From Chlamydiota bacterium (GTDB lineage: Bacteria > Chlamydiota > Chlamydiia > Chlamydiales > Rhabdochlamydiaceae), in assembly GCA_022614855.1 (NCBI GenBank), contig JAKEHU010000026.1:1-64000 (forward strand): a DNA stretch of 64,000 nt, in the 5' to 3' direction. Position 1 is the first letter of the stretch; the number at the start of each line of letters is the position of its first letter. Of the stretch, positions 16,489 to 28,538 are shown piece by piece. Both the position numbers and the translations under genes were made by a program. The notes under the pieces were generated by a model, which worked only from the letters and a program-made list of their open reading frames with translations, was not told where the DNA came from and ran no database searches.

Positions 16489-18119
16489 CTTTCAACCATT
16501 TTCTGCAAATGGCTCCAAGCCAAGATCTCGTTATGAAATCGCACATATGCAATTTCCACTACCCCTCGAAGCAATCCCTCATACGCAATTTCTTCTTTCA
16601 GCTCCATTTCCAAAAGTAGCAGCATGGGTGATTCTCTGTTTTTTTCGAGCTGTAATAAATAGTTCTGCACAATGGTTTCTACCTTTTTTAAACTTTTTTG
16701 CATCTCCTTTTTGGCTCGCGAAAATTTTTGATCAGTTGTCTTGGGAAAAGCATAACAATTTTGTATTGCACTTCGAATTTTCTCTCTTAAGTCATATTCT
16801 TTCATTAAATGGCTACTGACTATCTTCTCTAAGGAATGGTTTGGAATCCCCGAAAAACCAATCCCTCCTTCTGTCGCATTGAAAAAAGAATATTTCGCAT
16901 TTTTTTTTGCAAAATCAGAGATCGCATCGGATTCCATGATCCATTTTGTAATTGTGGGGACCCCATTTCTAAAGATGAGATAGTCTGTCGCTCTTTTGTC
17001 CTCCATTAAATTTTTTAAATCGACTTTCCCATGTTTTTCACTCATGCCGCTGGAATACCTCTTTAAAGAGGTGTAGGCCAAATCCACACCACACAAGATA
17101 ATAGGATTGCACTGGACAAACACTGAAAAAGCAATGGCAAGAGTGGTAACAGAAAAGGATTCTTTGGATAGGTTGGTTCCAATTGGCGCAGATTTGATCC
17201 CCAATTTCTTTTCCAACCATTCCTCTATAAGACCTCCTGTTTGTGTCTGCATGTATCCAAAAGGACCTTTTAATGCTGAAAAAAGAAGAGGACAAAGCCT
17301 ACCAGCATACAAAATGGGAATTTCACAAGCAGATGTCTCCTTTAATTTTTCATATTCTTCCAGATTTGGATCGACCGCCATCGCAAGATGAGGAAGGATC
17401 TGATGATGGGTTAAAATGGGAAGAGCAGAGCCTGCAGCGAGAATGATGGCCCTATTTTCAACAAGGCGCAGCTCTTCGATAGAATTTTCTAGTGATGGCC
17501 CTGCACCACAAATGACCATAGGAATATCTTTAAATTTTCCCTTAAGCCGATTGGTAAAAAAGGATCGTGAAAGATGGCTAAAATTGGATAGCACATTTTT
17601 CCCAATCTGATCTCCATATAAAATTTCCTGGGAAAGAGCAAAAGAAAGGCTTGACGCGCGCAAAATCCATTCTTTTATTTTTTGAAATTCTTTTCGCTTT
17701 GCATACCTATCAGATGCCAATACTTCAATTTTCTCTGCAATGAAAGCATAGGAAAGCTCTTCACAAACTTCCTCTATTTTTTCTTTTGGTTTGATATAGC
17801 GAAGGTGAATTTGCAGATGAGAGAGAATTTGCTTTGTATATTTTCCTCTCAAAAAGAGGTCATAGCTGGCAAGGTCATCATCGATAAAAACAAGGATTCT
17901 CTCTTTTTTTTCTTCTAGCCATTTGGAAAAAATCGGAAATGATTCGCTAACTTCTATCCCGAAAACATAAAGAAGACCGACATTTTCTAAATCTCCTGCT
18001 TTTATCCTCTCTTTCCTTTTCGAAAGGGTGGTTGTAAAAGGGGAAAAAGAGAGAAAAAAAGAGATCTCAGGAAACCGCTCTTGTAGCAGCTCTTTCGCAT
18101 ACTTTTCTTCCATCTTCAC
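16464..18119 (-). CDS. DUF115 / MAF-type (6-hydroxymethylpterin pyrophosphokinase MptE-like) protein, larger copy
   Basis: This 551-residue cytosolic protein has a central DUF115 domain: PMVICGAGPSLENSIEELR near residue 200, then IILAAGSALPILTHHQILPHLAMAVDPN and PIILCGVDLAYT. This Rossmann-like fold occurs in flagellin glycosylation factors (Maf, nonulosonic acid transferases) and archaeal MptE. The N-terminal 190 and C-terminal 120 residues are helical and charged. Its first 53 bases overlap the end of the paralogous gene upstream, a sign of co-translation. It converges on the sigma54 activator with a 25-base overlap. Whether it transfers a sugar or activates a pterin cannot be told from the sequence. 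Confidence 0.72.
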   Translation of the reverse strand: MKMEEKYAKELLQERFPEISFFLSFSPFTTTLSKRKERIKAGDLENVGLLYVFGIEVSESFPIFSKWLEEKKERILVFIDDDLASYDLFLRGKYTKQILSHLQIHLRYIKPKEKIEEVCEELSYAFIAEKIEVLASDRYAKRKEFQKIKEWILRASSLSFALSQEILYGDQIGKNVLSNFSHLSRSFFTNRLKGKFKDIPMVICGAGPSLENSIEELRLVENRAIILAAGSALPILTHHQILPHLAMAVDPNLEEYEKLKETSACEIPILYAGRLCPLLFSALKGPFGYMQTQTGGLIEEWLEKKLGIKSAPIGTNLSKESFSVTTLAIAFSVFVQCNPIILCGVDLAYTSLKRYSSGMSEKHGKVDLKNLMEDKRATDYLIFRNGVPTITKWIMESDAISDFAKKNAKYSFFNATEGGIGFSGIPNHSLEKIVSSHLMKEYDLREKIRSAIQNCYAFPKTTDQKFSRAKKEMQKSLKKVETIVQNYLLQLEKNRESPMLLLLEMELKEEIAYEGLLRGVVEIAYVRFHNEILAWSHLQKMVESYLDLFKE

Positions 18120-19263
18120 TCACCTCCTTGATAAAAAGCCATTTTTGGATATTTGAAGGGATTTCTTGATAAAAATTCTGCTTCCATACCTCCCAAATCG
18201 GAAGAATAAAATGTAAATAGGCCACTTCTTGCATTAGCTCTAGTTCAAAGAGAATATAGCTTCCCTTATTATCAACGCGATTAGGAAAGAACTTTTCTAT
18301 GATGGAAAGAAGTTCTGAAGAAATTTTGGCAACTCGATTAAAACTTTGCTCTAATTCACAAAGCAGCTCTTTCGTATCTATCGGTTTTTCCTGCCATGGT
18401 TTTTCGCACCCATCGATGATTTTTTCTAAATCCCACCTTTTTGAGAAAAGAGGAAGAATTTCATCAAAAGATCTGCTTTTAAACCCATCTATCTGAAGTC
18501 CACTCTTTGAAGTATTGATCCAGCTAGTCCCCGGATGAGCAAGAGCAAAATCGCTAAGCCATTTTGCGGCAAACTGCCAATCTGATTTTAGCCAAACAGT
18601 TTTCCCCTGCTGATTTTTCATGGAAACCATGTCCCTGCACTCTTTTTCTATTACACCTGCTCCATAAACTTGTTTGGTAAAACATAAATCTATTCCAACT
18701 AAAATGATGGGATTGCATCCAAGTAAAAGGGCCAATCTAACTAAAAAAGTCACCACATTCCATCCACCGTCCAATGAAAATTTAACCAGTCCCAGCTTTT
18801 CTACTGCCCAATCTTCTAGTGGATGGTCCCACCCCACCCATATTTTCTTTGCTCTGACTTGCTCGAGAAGATTTGTCGCCGTTTTCAATTGGAAGAAAAA
18901 AGGAACCCTCCCTTTTGATTGCTCCAAAATCCTCTCCTCTGGAGGATTTGGGTCAATTGCAGCTGCAAAATGGGGGAAAATTTGATGGAAATGCAAGACA
19001 TTCAAACCAGAGCCCCCAGAAAAAACTAGTGCCCGATTTCCTATTTCACGCAAAGAGGAGATCTCTTGCTCGATAGAAGGAGCTGCCCCGCAAATCAGAG
19101 CTGGAATATTTGCAAATCTTCCCTCAAAAAGAGCTACCGGCAGAGCCTGCTCTAAAAGTGGCAAATTGGCACAAAAATTCTTGAGTAGATCGAGCCCCCT
19201 TTCTCGATAAAGATGGGCTGCAAATTCTTCTGCTCTTTTTTTCTCTTCTAAAAACTCTAACAT
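18067..19263 (-). CDS. DUF115 / MAF-type protein, smaller copy
   Basis: This 398-residue paralogue of the adjacent gene has the same core: PALICGAAPSIEQEISSLREIGNRALVFSGGSGLNVL, FPHFAAAIDPNPPEE and PIILVGIDLCFT. It lacks the long N-terminal region of the sister. It overlaps the upstream nuclease-like gene by 7 bases and the downstream sister by 53. The two DUF115 proteins may work as a pair on one acceptor, as duplicated MAF genes do in flagellated bacteria. No flagellar gene is in the window, so a non-flagellar acceptor would be needed. This is an inference. Confidence 0.72.
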   Translation of the reverse strand: MLEFLEEKKRAEEFAAHLYRERGLDLLKNFCANLPLLEQALPVALFEGRFANIPALICGAAPSIEQEISSLREIGNRALVFSGGSGLNVLHFHQIFPHFAAAIDPNPPEERILEQSKGRVPFFFQLKTATNLLEQVRAKKIWVGWDHPLEDWAVEKLGLVKFSLDGGWNVVTFLVRLALLLGCNPIILVGIDLCFTKQVYGAGVIEKECRDMVSMKNQQGKTVWLKSDWQFAAKWLSDFALAHPGTSWINTSKSGLQIDGFKSRSFDEILPLFSKRWDLEKIIDGCEKPWQEKPIDTKELLCELEQSFNRVAKISSELLSIIEKFFPNRVDNKGSYILFELELMQEVAYLHFILPIWEVWKQNFYQEIPSNIQKWLFIKEVSEDGRKVCERAATRAVS

Positions 19264-19703
19264 CGGGCTATTAACTCTGAATAAGAAGGGATAAAGGGAA
19301 GTTTAGTCGGGTAGATCAACCTGCACTCCTTTTCTCCTGCTACTCCCACAAAATGGGCTTTAACAAAATGGTTATACCCTAAAACCTGCTGAATTGCATC
19401 TTCTGAAATCAAATTTTGTTTACATTCGATTAAAAGCAAGGGATAGAGAGGATATTCAGGATGAATTCCCTTTGCAAAACAGATCACATCTGCCCTCCTT
19501 TCAGGAAGAAATTTTTCCTTAACATGAGGGAGCTGGCCCAACTCTTTTTCTACTGCAATCAACTCTTTGGGGAAACCAAGCTTGTCAATGAGAAATAGAA
19601 GAAGTTTTTGTCGAATGATCTCTTCCTTTGTCGCAGGAACATACTCTTTGCGGATCAGATCAAAAACAAGGTTATTCCGCTTGGACAATGGCATAATTTC
19701 CAT
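19257..19703 (-). CDS. Small HsdR-N-like (PD-(D/E)XK type) protein
   Basis: This is a 148-residue protein matching the stand-alone type I restriction enzyme R N-terminal-like domain (HSDR_N_2) by pattern: a helical N-terminus with RQKLLLFLIDKLGFPKELIAVEKEL, then ERRADVICF...PLLLIECKQN. The D...ECK spacing is that of the PD-(D/E)XK nuclease core. No hsdM or hsdS gene is nearby, so it is not part of a restriction system here. The function of these small proteins is unknown. It overlaps the ribosome hibernation gene upstream by 32 bases (28 if the second Met is used) and the DUF115 gene downstream by 7, so it is embedded in an operon. Confidence 0.72.
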   Translation of the reverse strand: MEIMPLSKRNNLVFDLIRKEYVPATKEEIIRQKLLLFLIDKLGFPKELIAVEKELGQLPHVKEKFLPERRADVICFAKGIHPEYPLYPLLLIECKQNLISEDAIQQVLGYNHFVKAHFVGVAGEKECRLIYPTKLPFIPSYSELIARC

Positions 19704-20289
19704 CTTCGCGGCGGTAAATCACCTTAAATTTAACATCCACCTCATCTTTAAAGAGAAGAAAAGGTTCCCCAGAAAGCTCTAATTTCATCACCGCTTCTTC
19801 CATTGTCAAGGTCTTGAGTGGCCGTTTCTCTGTAGAAATGACCTTTCCAATTTTCCAAGCTGAGGAGATCTCCTCGATCTCAGCGTTGATATCCTTGAGC
19901 TCATCATAGGGCCTTCTATAGACATTTACCGTCACGTCAACCTGTTCAAGAGGCTTTTTCTGATAATCCTGAATGCGATCTTTCCATTTGCGAAAAAGCA
20001 TCTGCATCCGATCGATTGCCTTGTCAATCGATGCATACATATCCGTGCTTCTTCCCTCTACTTTGACATTGAAAGTGTTGAAATGGCAAACAATGGTGGC
20101 CACATGTTCCAGCTTTTGAATTTCAAGCGTCACATGTACAGTAAAAATATGATTGTGAAATCGTTCAATCTTCGACAGCTTTTCCCAAACATATTGCCTC
20201 ATTGGCTCTGTTAAAGGAAAATTCTTTGCAATGATGTAAATGTTATAGCCAAGCGCTTCTTCTTCAATGAACTTTTCCTTGTCGACCAT
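19672..20289 (-). CDS. hpf: Ribosome hibernation promoting factor, long form
   Basis: This 205-residue protein has an N-terminal RaiA/HPF domain (about 12-125: IIAKNFPLTEPMRQYVWEKLSKIERF...VTLEIQKLEHVATIVCHFN...STDMYASIDKAIDRMQMLFRKWKDRIQDYQKK). After it comes a linker and a C-terminal dimerisation domain (about 150-205: LKTLTMEEAVMKLELSGEPFLLFKDEVDVKFKVIYRREDGNYAIVQAE). Long HPF dimerises 70S ribosomes into inactive 100S particles. That would suit the dormant elementary-body stage, an inference. It is the first gene of a minus-strand unit with the nuclease-like and DUF115 genes and starts 45 bases after tRNA-Arg. Confidence 0.9.
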   Translation of the reverse strand: MVDKEKFIEEEALGYNIYIIAKNFPLTEPMRQYVWEKLSKIERFHNHIFTVHVTLEIQKLEHVATIVCHFNTFNVKVEGRSTDMYASIDKAIDRMQMLFRKWKDRIQDYQKKPLEQVDVTVNVYRRPYDELKDINAEIEEISSAWKIGKVISTEKRPLKTLTMEEAVMKLELSGEPFLLFKDEVDVKFKVIYRREDGNYAIVQAE

Positions 20290-20334
20290 ATCCTCATTCT
20301 AGCGATCAAAGCTCTATTTGACATCTAAAATCTA

Positions 20335-20408
20335 TGCACCGAACAGGACTCGAACCTGTAACCACCCGGTTCGAAGCCGGGTACTCTATCCAATTGAGCT
20401 ATCGGTGC
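20335..20408 (-). tRNA. tRNA-Arg (TCG)
   Basis: The acceptor GCACCGA/TCGGTGC, D-arm AGCTCAATTGGATAGAGT and anticodon stem CCCGG/CCGGG around loop CTTCGAA (anticodon TCG) are complete, as is the T-arm with GGTTCGAGTCC. It is 74 nt long and CCA is not encoded. Confidence 0.95.
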
Positions 20409-20420
20409 AGCAAAAGGTGG

Positions 20421-20489
20421 TTACAGTTCTATCAAAAAAGAAGAATCTACGATAGAGGAAAATCTGGAAGAAAGGTATAGAAACTGTAA
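20421..20489. repeat. Short inverted repeat downstream of the kinase-like gene
   Basis: TTACAGTTCTAT at 20421-20432 is the inverse of ATAGAAACTGTAA at 20477-20489 with one bulge. It fills the space between tRNA-Arg and the end of the next minus-strand gene, where a terminator is expected. No T-run adjoins, so its role is uncertain. Confidence 0.4.
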
Positions 20490-20522
20490 GTTTTTCTATC
20501 CACTAGGTTTGTTTAAAAACCA

Positions 20523-22193
20523 TCAATCTGTAGATATGAAGGTAAGATCAAGATATAGTTTGCGCAATGTATCTATTATTAAATTTGCAGAAAAAAGCCC
20601 ACGGCCTGGAGCTTTTGTTGCATCAAGCGCTAAATCTCTGGAATCAAATATTTCATTTACCCAATCTAACAATGAAGATTTATCTTTTTCAGATGCAAAT
20701 TTATTGATTAGTTTGGAATAGAATTCATACATTTTTAAATAAATATCAGCATATTTTGCCCAATCATTTTTCTCTTCGGGAATTTTTGTAAAATTTTCTA
20801 ATTTTATAAATTTAACTTCGCTGCAATTTTGTTCAAAAATAGAAATATCCTTAAAACTAGATAAATCGTAAAAATATCCACGTTTTGCAGCTATATGTAA
20901 AGTCTGAGTAATATTTGCTAGCAACGGGCGCAACCAGAGATATAAAAAAGTATGATTAATTTTATCAAGTGATTGCTCAATCCATGGAAAATATTCCATT
21001 AAAAGATAGTAATCATGGAATGCATCGCCATTTGCAAATTTGCCTTTATTCTCAATCAATTTTTCAATTTTAATGAGATTTGGAACACCTGATAAAGCTT
21101 TTGCAGTTTCCATAGTTGTCGTTGCATCGCTTGGTAAAAAATAAAACAAAAGCGATATAGGAAAAGTGATGACATTAAAAAAACCAGTTATTGCAGCATA
21201 TGCAGACGATTTACCGCATTTTTCTAAATGGCTAAAATATCGCTTTAAAACAAACATTTCGCCATTTTCATTTTTCACAAGAAAACGCTCACCAGATAAG
21301 AAGTCCTCTCCTACTTCCAATCTTCTAATAAGAGTAAATTTACTCAATTCATCCGACCCAGTTCCTTTTCCGCGTATAAATTCGGGAAGAAGTTTTATCT
21401 CTGCGCTTGTAGGAGCTGTCTCAATAGGAAGAATTTTCTCTGGCTCAACAAGTAATGGAACTTTTACTTCCGGTGGTGAAGATTCTGAAAGATTTTTTTT
21501 AACATCGTTAATAATGATTTTGTTAGGCACACCATTTGGAGCAGAAGAGAACAGTAGCTGCTTTTTTCTCTCAAGATCTTTCATCGTTTCAATGCTACTG
21601 AAAGCAAGAATAGCTAGTTTCACTGCTTGAGCTACAGAACCAAAATAAGATCCTTCTTTCCACTCTTCTTTTAAATCAAGACCGCTTGCAACCATTTGAA
21701 TTAAATAGGAAATGAGTCTTAGTTCAAGGCCACCTTTAAAATAGATTGCTAAATTAATCGTGTCAGCAAGAACATGGACCAATTCTTGAGCAATTTTTTC
21801 TTTTGACGCCCCTTTCTCAATTTTTTTCTGTAGATCACTTAGGCGAAATACAATGGAACTTGTAATTTCAATCGGCTGAAGAAGAGTTGGAGCTAAGACA
21901 GAATATCCAGCAGAAATGACAGAAAAAGCAGTCTTTAGGAATTCATCGCTTATGTCTTTATCTGCACTAAACTGTTGATACAATTGATAAATATTATGAG
22001 CAGCTTTTAGAGAAAGAGCTATTTTAGGGTTCGCTAAACCAATTACACGAGTCGTGTAATAAAAAGCTTCTCCATAAGGAGGGTTCAATTTTATATTTCT
22101 TCTTGTAAATTCATTTTCCTTGTTTTGATGTACTCGATCATCTGTAATGTTCAATGCAAATGGATCATTTGAAGCAATACTTCCTAAAATCAT
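20523..22193 (-). CDS. Hypothetical protein with a degenerate protein-kinase-like C-terminal half
   Basis: I do not recognise this 556-residue protein as a named family. The first 210 residues are helical with several hydrophobic segments (GLANPKIALSLKAAHNIYQLY; INLAIYFKGGLELRLISYLIQMV). A proline- and charge-rich linker follows (235-275). The C-terminal half looks kinase-like: a strand with GEMFVLKRYF (candidate ATP-site Lys317), then a hinge-like YYLLMEYF (395-402), and HIAAKRGYFYDLSSFKDISIF where HRDxKxxN and DFG would be expected. The HRD and DFG residues are not recognisable, so it is probably a pseudokinase. A hydrophobic stretch at 335-354 interrupts the N-lobe. A secreted effector role is possible but unproven. 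Confidence 0.6.
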   Translation of the reverse strand: MILGSIASNDPFALNITDDRVHQNKENEFTRRNIKLNPPYGEAFYYTTRVIGLANPKIALSLKAAHNIYQLYQQFSADKDISDEFLKTAFSVISAGYSVLAPTLLQPIEITSSIVFRLSDLQKKIEKGASKEKIAQELVHVLADTINLAIYFKGGLELRLISYLIQMVASGLDLKEEWKEGSYFGSVAQAVKLAILAFSSIETMKDLERKKQLLFSSAPNGVPNKIIINDVKKNLSESSPPEVKVPLLVEPEKILPIETAPTSAEIKLLPEFIRGKGTGSDELSKFTLIRRLEVGEDFLSGERFLVKNENGEMFVLKRYFSHLEKCGKSSAYAAITGFFNVITFPISLLFYFLPSDATTTMETAKALSGVPNLIKIEKLIENKGKFANGDAFHDYYLLMEYFPWIEQSLDKINHTFLYLWLRPLLANITQTLHIAAKRGYFYDLSSFKDISIFEQNCSEVKFIKLENFTKIPEEKNDWAKYADIYLKMYEFYSKLINKFASEKDKSSLLDWVNEIFDSRDLALDATKAPGRGLFSANLIIDTLRKLYLDLTFISTD

Positions 22194-22290
22194 AATTAAC
22201 TCTCCTAAATTAACAATTATTTTTTTATTATTTAATGGAAATATAATAATAAATATTGTCTATTTAAGTAAAGAAAAAAATATATAAAAA

Positions 22291-22977
22291 ATGTTTGAAG
22301 AAAAAATAGAAGGGATTGTTCTCAATTCAACTCTTTTTGGGGAAAAAGAGCGCATTGTGACTCTTTTTACTCCAAATCATGGAGTTATCCGCCTCATTGC
22401 CAAACAACTTTCTCAAAAAAATTCTTCACATTTTTTACTCACTACTCCTTTTAGCCACGTGGAATACCAGGTTTCTAAGGGAAATTCCGATCTGTACAAA
22501 TTTAAAGAGGGAACTATCATTCAAAATTTTTATACTATCTTCCGGAACAATCTTGTGTATTTGGAAACGGCAAGTTCCATTGCAAAAAGCCTTCTCCTCT
22601 CTCAACTCCAAGGAAAACCTTCTCTCAGCCTTTATCAATTGACTCTTTCCTATTTGCAGGCAATTTCCAAAATCTCCAATCCAATAATTTTAGGAACGAG
22701 CTTTCAATTAAAACTCCTGCAACATGAGGGTCTTATCTGCTTAAAACCCATTTGCAATGTTTGTGGACAAAATCCAGCGAATTGTCTTGAATATGGAGAA
22801 TCTCTTTGCCTCGCTCATAGTTCATCTAATGGTTTCTCTTTTAGCGAGGAGCAGTGGCAAAGTTTACTTTTACTGCAGCAGACGCGCTCATTTGCTTCTT
22901 TATCTGCTGTTGCATGTTCAAAAGATTTAAAAGAGAAAATCGACCAATATTTTCAAACAAGAATCAAAGAAATATAA
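22291..22977 (+). CDS. recO: DNA repair protein RecO
   Basis: This 228-residue protein has the RecO layout: an N-terminal OB fold (IEGIVLNSTLFGEKERIVTLFTPNHGVIRLIAKQ), a helical middle and a zinc-binding cysteine cluster (CLKPICNVCGQNPANC...LCLAH, about 150-175). RecO loads RecA on SSB-coated single-stranded DNA with RecR in the RecF pathway. The length is normal. It is divergent to the kinase-like gene across a 97-base AT-rich region that should hold both promoters. The order sigma54 activator ... recO ... RMD1 matches C. trachomatis from memory. A hairpin terminator lies at 23130. Confidence 0.93.
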   Translation: MFEEKIEGIVLNSTLFGEKERIVTLFTPNHGVIRLIAKQLSQKNSSHFLLTTPFSHVEYQVSKGNSDLYKFKEGTIIQNFYTIFRNNLVYLETASSIAKSLLLSQLQGKPSLSLYQLTLSYLQAISKISNPIILGTSFQLKLLQHEGLICLKPICNVCGQNPANCLEYGESLCLAHSSSNGFSFSEEQWQSLLLLQQTRSFASLSAVACSKDLKEKIDQYFQTRIKEI

Positions 22978-23059
22978 ACAAAAAGCCAAAGTAAGGTTAA
23001 ATTAAAAATTACTTCTTTTTTTAGCCTTTAGACTTTAGCTTTTAGCCTTTCTGATAAAG

Positions 23060-23076
23060 TGCGAAAGGGGGGACTC
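23060..23076. repeat. 17-base partial copy of the tRNA-Leu(GAG) 3' end
   Basis: TGCGAAAGGGGGGACTC here is identical to 23189-23205, the 3' acceptor and T-arm start of the neighbouring tRNA-Leu. The following bases diverge from tRNA. A preceding TTTAGACTTTAGC-like stretch is also partly shared with the sequence before the real tRNA. It may be an integration scar or a decayed tRNA copy. Confidence 0.65.
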
Positions 23077-23129
23077 CCCTTCGGGCCGGTTCGCGACTAG
23101 TACGTCACTTCACTTCGAGTCCACCCTCA

Positions 23130-23160
23130 CAAAGCAAAATTGTTTGCTTTGCTTTCTTTC
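23130..23160 (+). terminator. Hairpin terminator, probably for recO
   Basis: CAAAGCAAA at 23130-23138 and TTTGCTTTG at 23143-23151 form a perfect 9-bp stem with a 4-base loop. CTTTCTTTCTG and a T-run follow. It lies about 150 bases after recO. Confidence 0.6.
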
Positions 23161-23188
23161 TGCTCTTTTTACTTTAGACTTTGGAAAA

Positions 23189-23272
23189 TGCGAAAGGGGG
23201 GACTCGAACCCCCAAGAGGTTTCCCTCACTACCACCTCAAAGTAGCGCGTCTGCCAGTTCCGCCACTCTCGC
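23189..23272 (-). tRNA. tRNA-Leu (GAG)
   Basis: Acceptor GCGAGAG/CTTTCGC (one G-U pair), anticodon stem CTACT/GGTAG region with loop TTGAGGT (anticodon GAG), a long class II variable arm and T-arm GGGGGTTCGAGTCCCCC are all present. It is 84 nt long and CCA is not encoded. Confidence 0.95.
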
Positions 23273-23372
23273 AAATGAGAAAAAATGATATCTTGATATT
23301 TAAAATCTGAGCAAGAGGAAACCTTCTCTTTAAAGGGTCTTTTCTTTATAAAGAAAGTTTTAACTCTTTTTT

Positions 23373-24167
23373 ATGCGTTGTACCAGTTTTTGCACTGCTT
23401 CATCATACGATCTTCCGAAATTACAACAATCCATGAAACTCCATGGAACCACACAATTATATCGCGATGTTATCCATCTGCAGGTAAAAAAGGAAAAACT
23501 TGTAAAGGGGGATATTTTCTTTTTTCACTACGGGGCTTTGGTACTTTGGGGTTTTACCATTGAAGAGGAACAGGACTTTTTAAGAGAATTGCGCGAATTT
23601 GAGCGGGATATCTTAGCAAAACAGGAAATTGATGAATTCACCTTTTCTTACGGGCAATCGATGCGCATCGATGAAGATCAGATCCTTTTACACAACAAAA
23701 ATATCTTAACAAAACTTGCCATTTCGCATGGCATTGCCCAATCAGTCAAGCTCAATAACTTTGAAGATCTCTTGGACAAAACAATTGAACATACCAAAAA
23801 ACTCCCTATTGATCTTGCAAGCAAAGGGAAAATTGGTCTGTCCAGATTAGAAATCTCTAGAAAAATGGGAGAAATTTTTATCGAGCGAAACTTTATCAAC
23901 TTGCACAGTGAAATGCTAGACACTCCAGAATTTTTTTGGGACCATCCAGAACTAGAAACTTATTACCGTAGGACCATTCACTATTTGGATATTGGCAAAA
24001 GGATTGATATATTGAACAAACGACTCGCTGTGGTCCATGAACTTTTTGAAATCTTAAGCAATGAGCTAAGACACCAACACTCTTCTCGATTAGAGCTCAC
24101 AATTATTGTACTGATTGTGATCGAAGTGGTTTTGGCAATTCTTCGCGACTTATTCCATTTAATCTAA
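23373..24167 (+). CDS. RMD1/YagE family (DUF155) membrane-anchored protein
   Basis: This 264-residue protein is of the DUF155 family, known from yeast RMD1/RMD8 and mitochondrial RMND1. Signature parts are KGDIFFFHYGALVLWGF (about 49-65), an acidic helix EEEQDFLRELREFE and the closing region RRTIHYLDIGKRIDILNKRLAVVHELFEILSNELRHQHSSRLE before a C-terminal transmembrane helix (about 241-262). Such proteins are tail-anchored. RMND1 supports mitochondrial translation, while the bacterial role is unknown. A YagE-family gene follows recO in C. trachomatis, from memory. The gene ends immediately before palindromic element B1. Confidence 0.85.
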   Translation: MRCTSFCTASSYDLPKLQQSMKLHGTTQLYRDVIHLQVKKEKLVKGDIFFFHYGALVLWGFTIEEEQDFLRELREFERDILAKQEIDEFTFSYGQSMRIDEDQILLHNKNILTKLAISHGIAQSVKLNNFEDLLDKTIEHTKKLPIDLASKGKIGLSRLEISRKMGEIFIERNFINLHSEMLDTPEFFWDHPELETYYRRTIHYLDIGKRIDILNKRLAVVHELFEILSNELRHQHSSRLELTIIVLIVIEVVLAILRDLFHLI

Positions 24168-24168
24168 T

Positions 24169-28474
<4,306 letters not shown>

Positions 28475-28538
28475 TTATTTAACTTAATCTAAACTTATTC
28501 TCGTTATCGCATTTTCAAAAAAAATAGTACACCCCCTC

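Noticed and set aside
19257-19703. Restriction-modification system from the HsdR-N-like protein
   Set aside because: The protein is only the small N-terminal-like domain, no methylase or specificity gene is near, and it is embedded in an unrelated operon.
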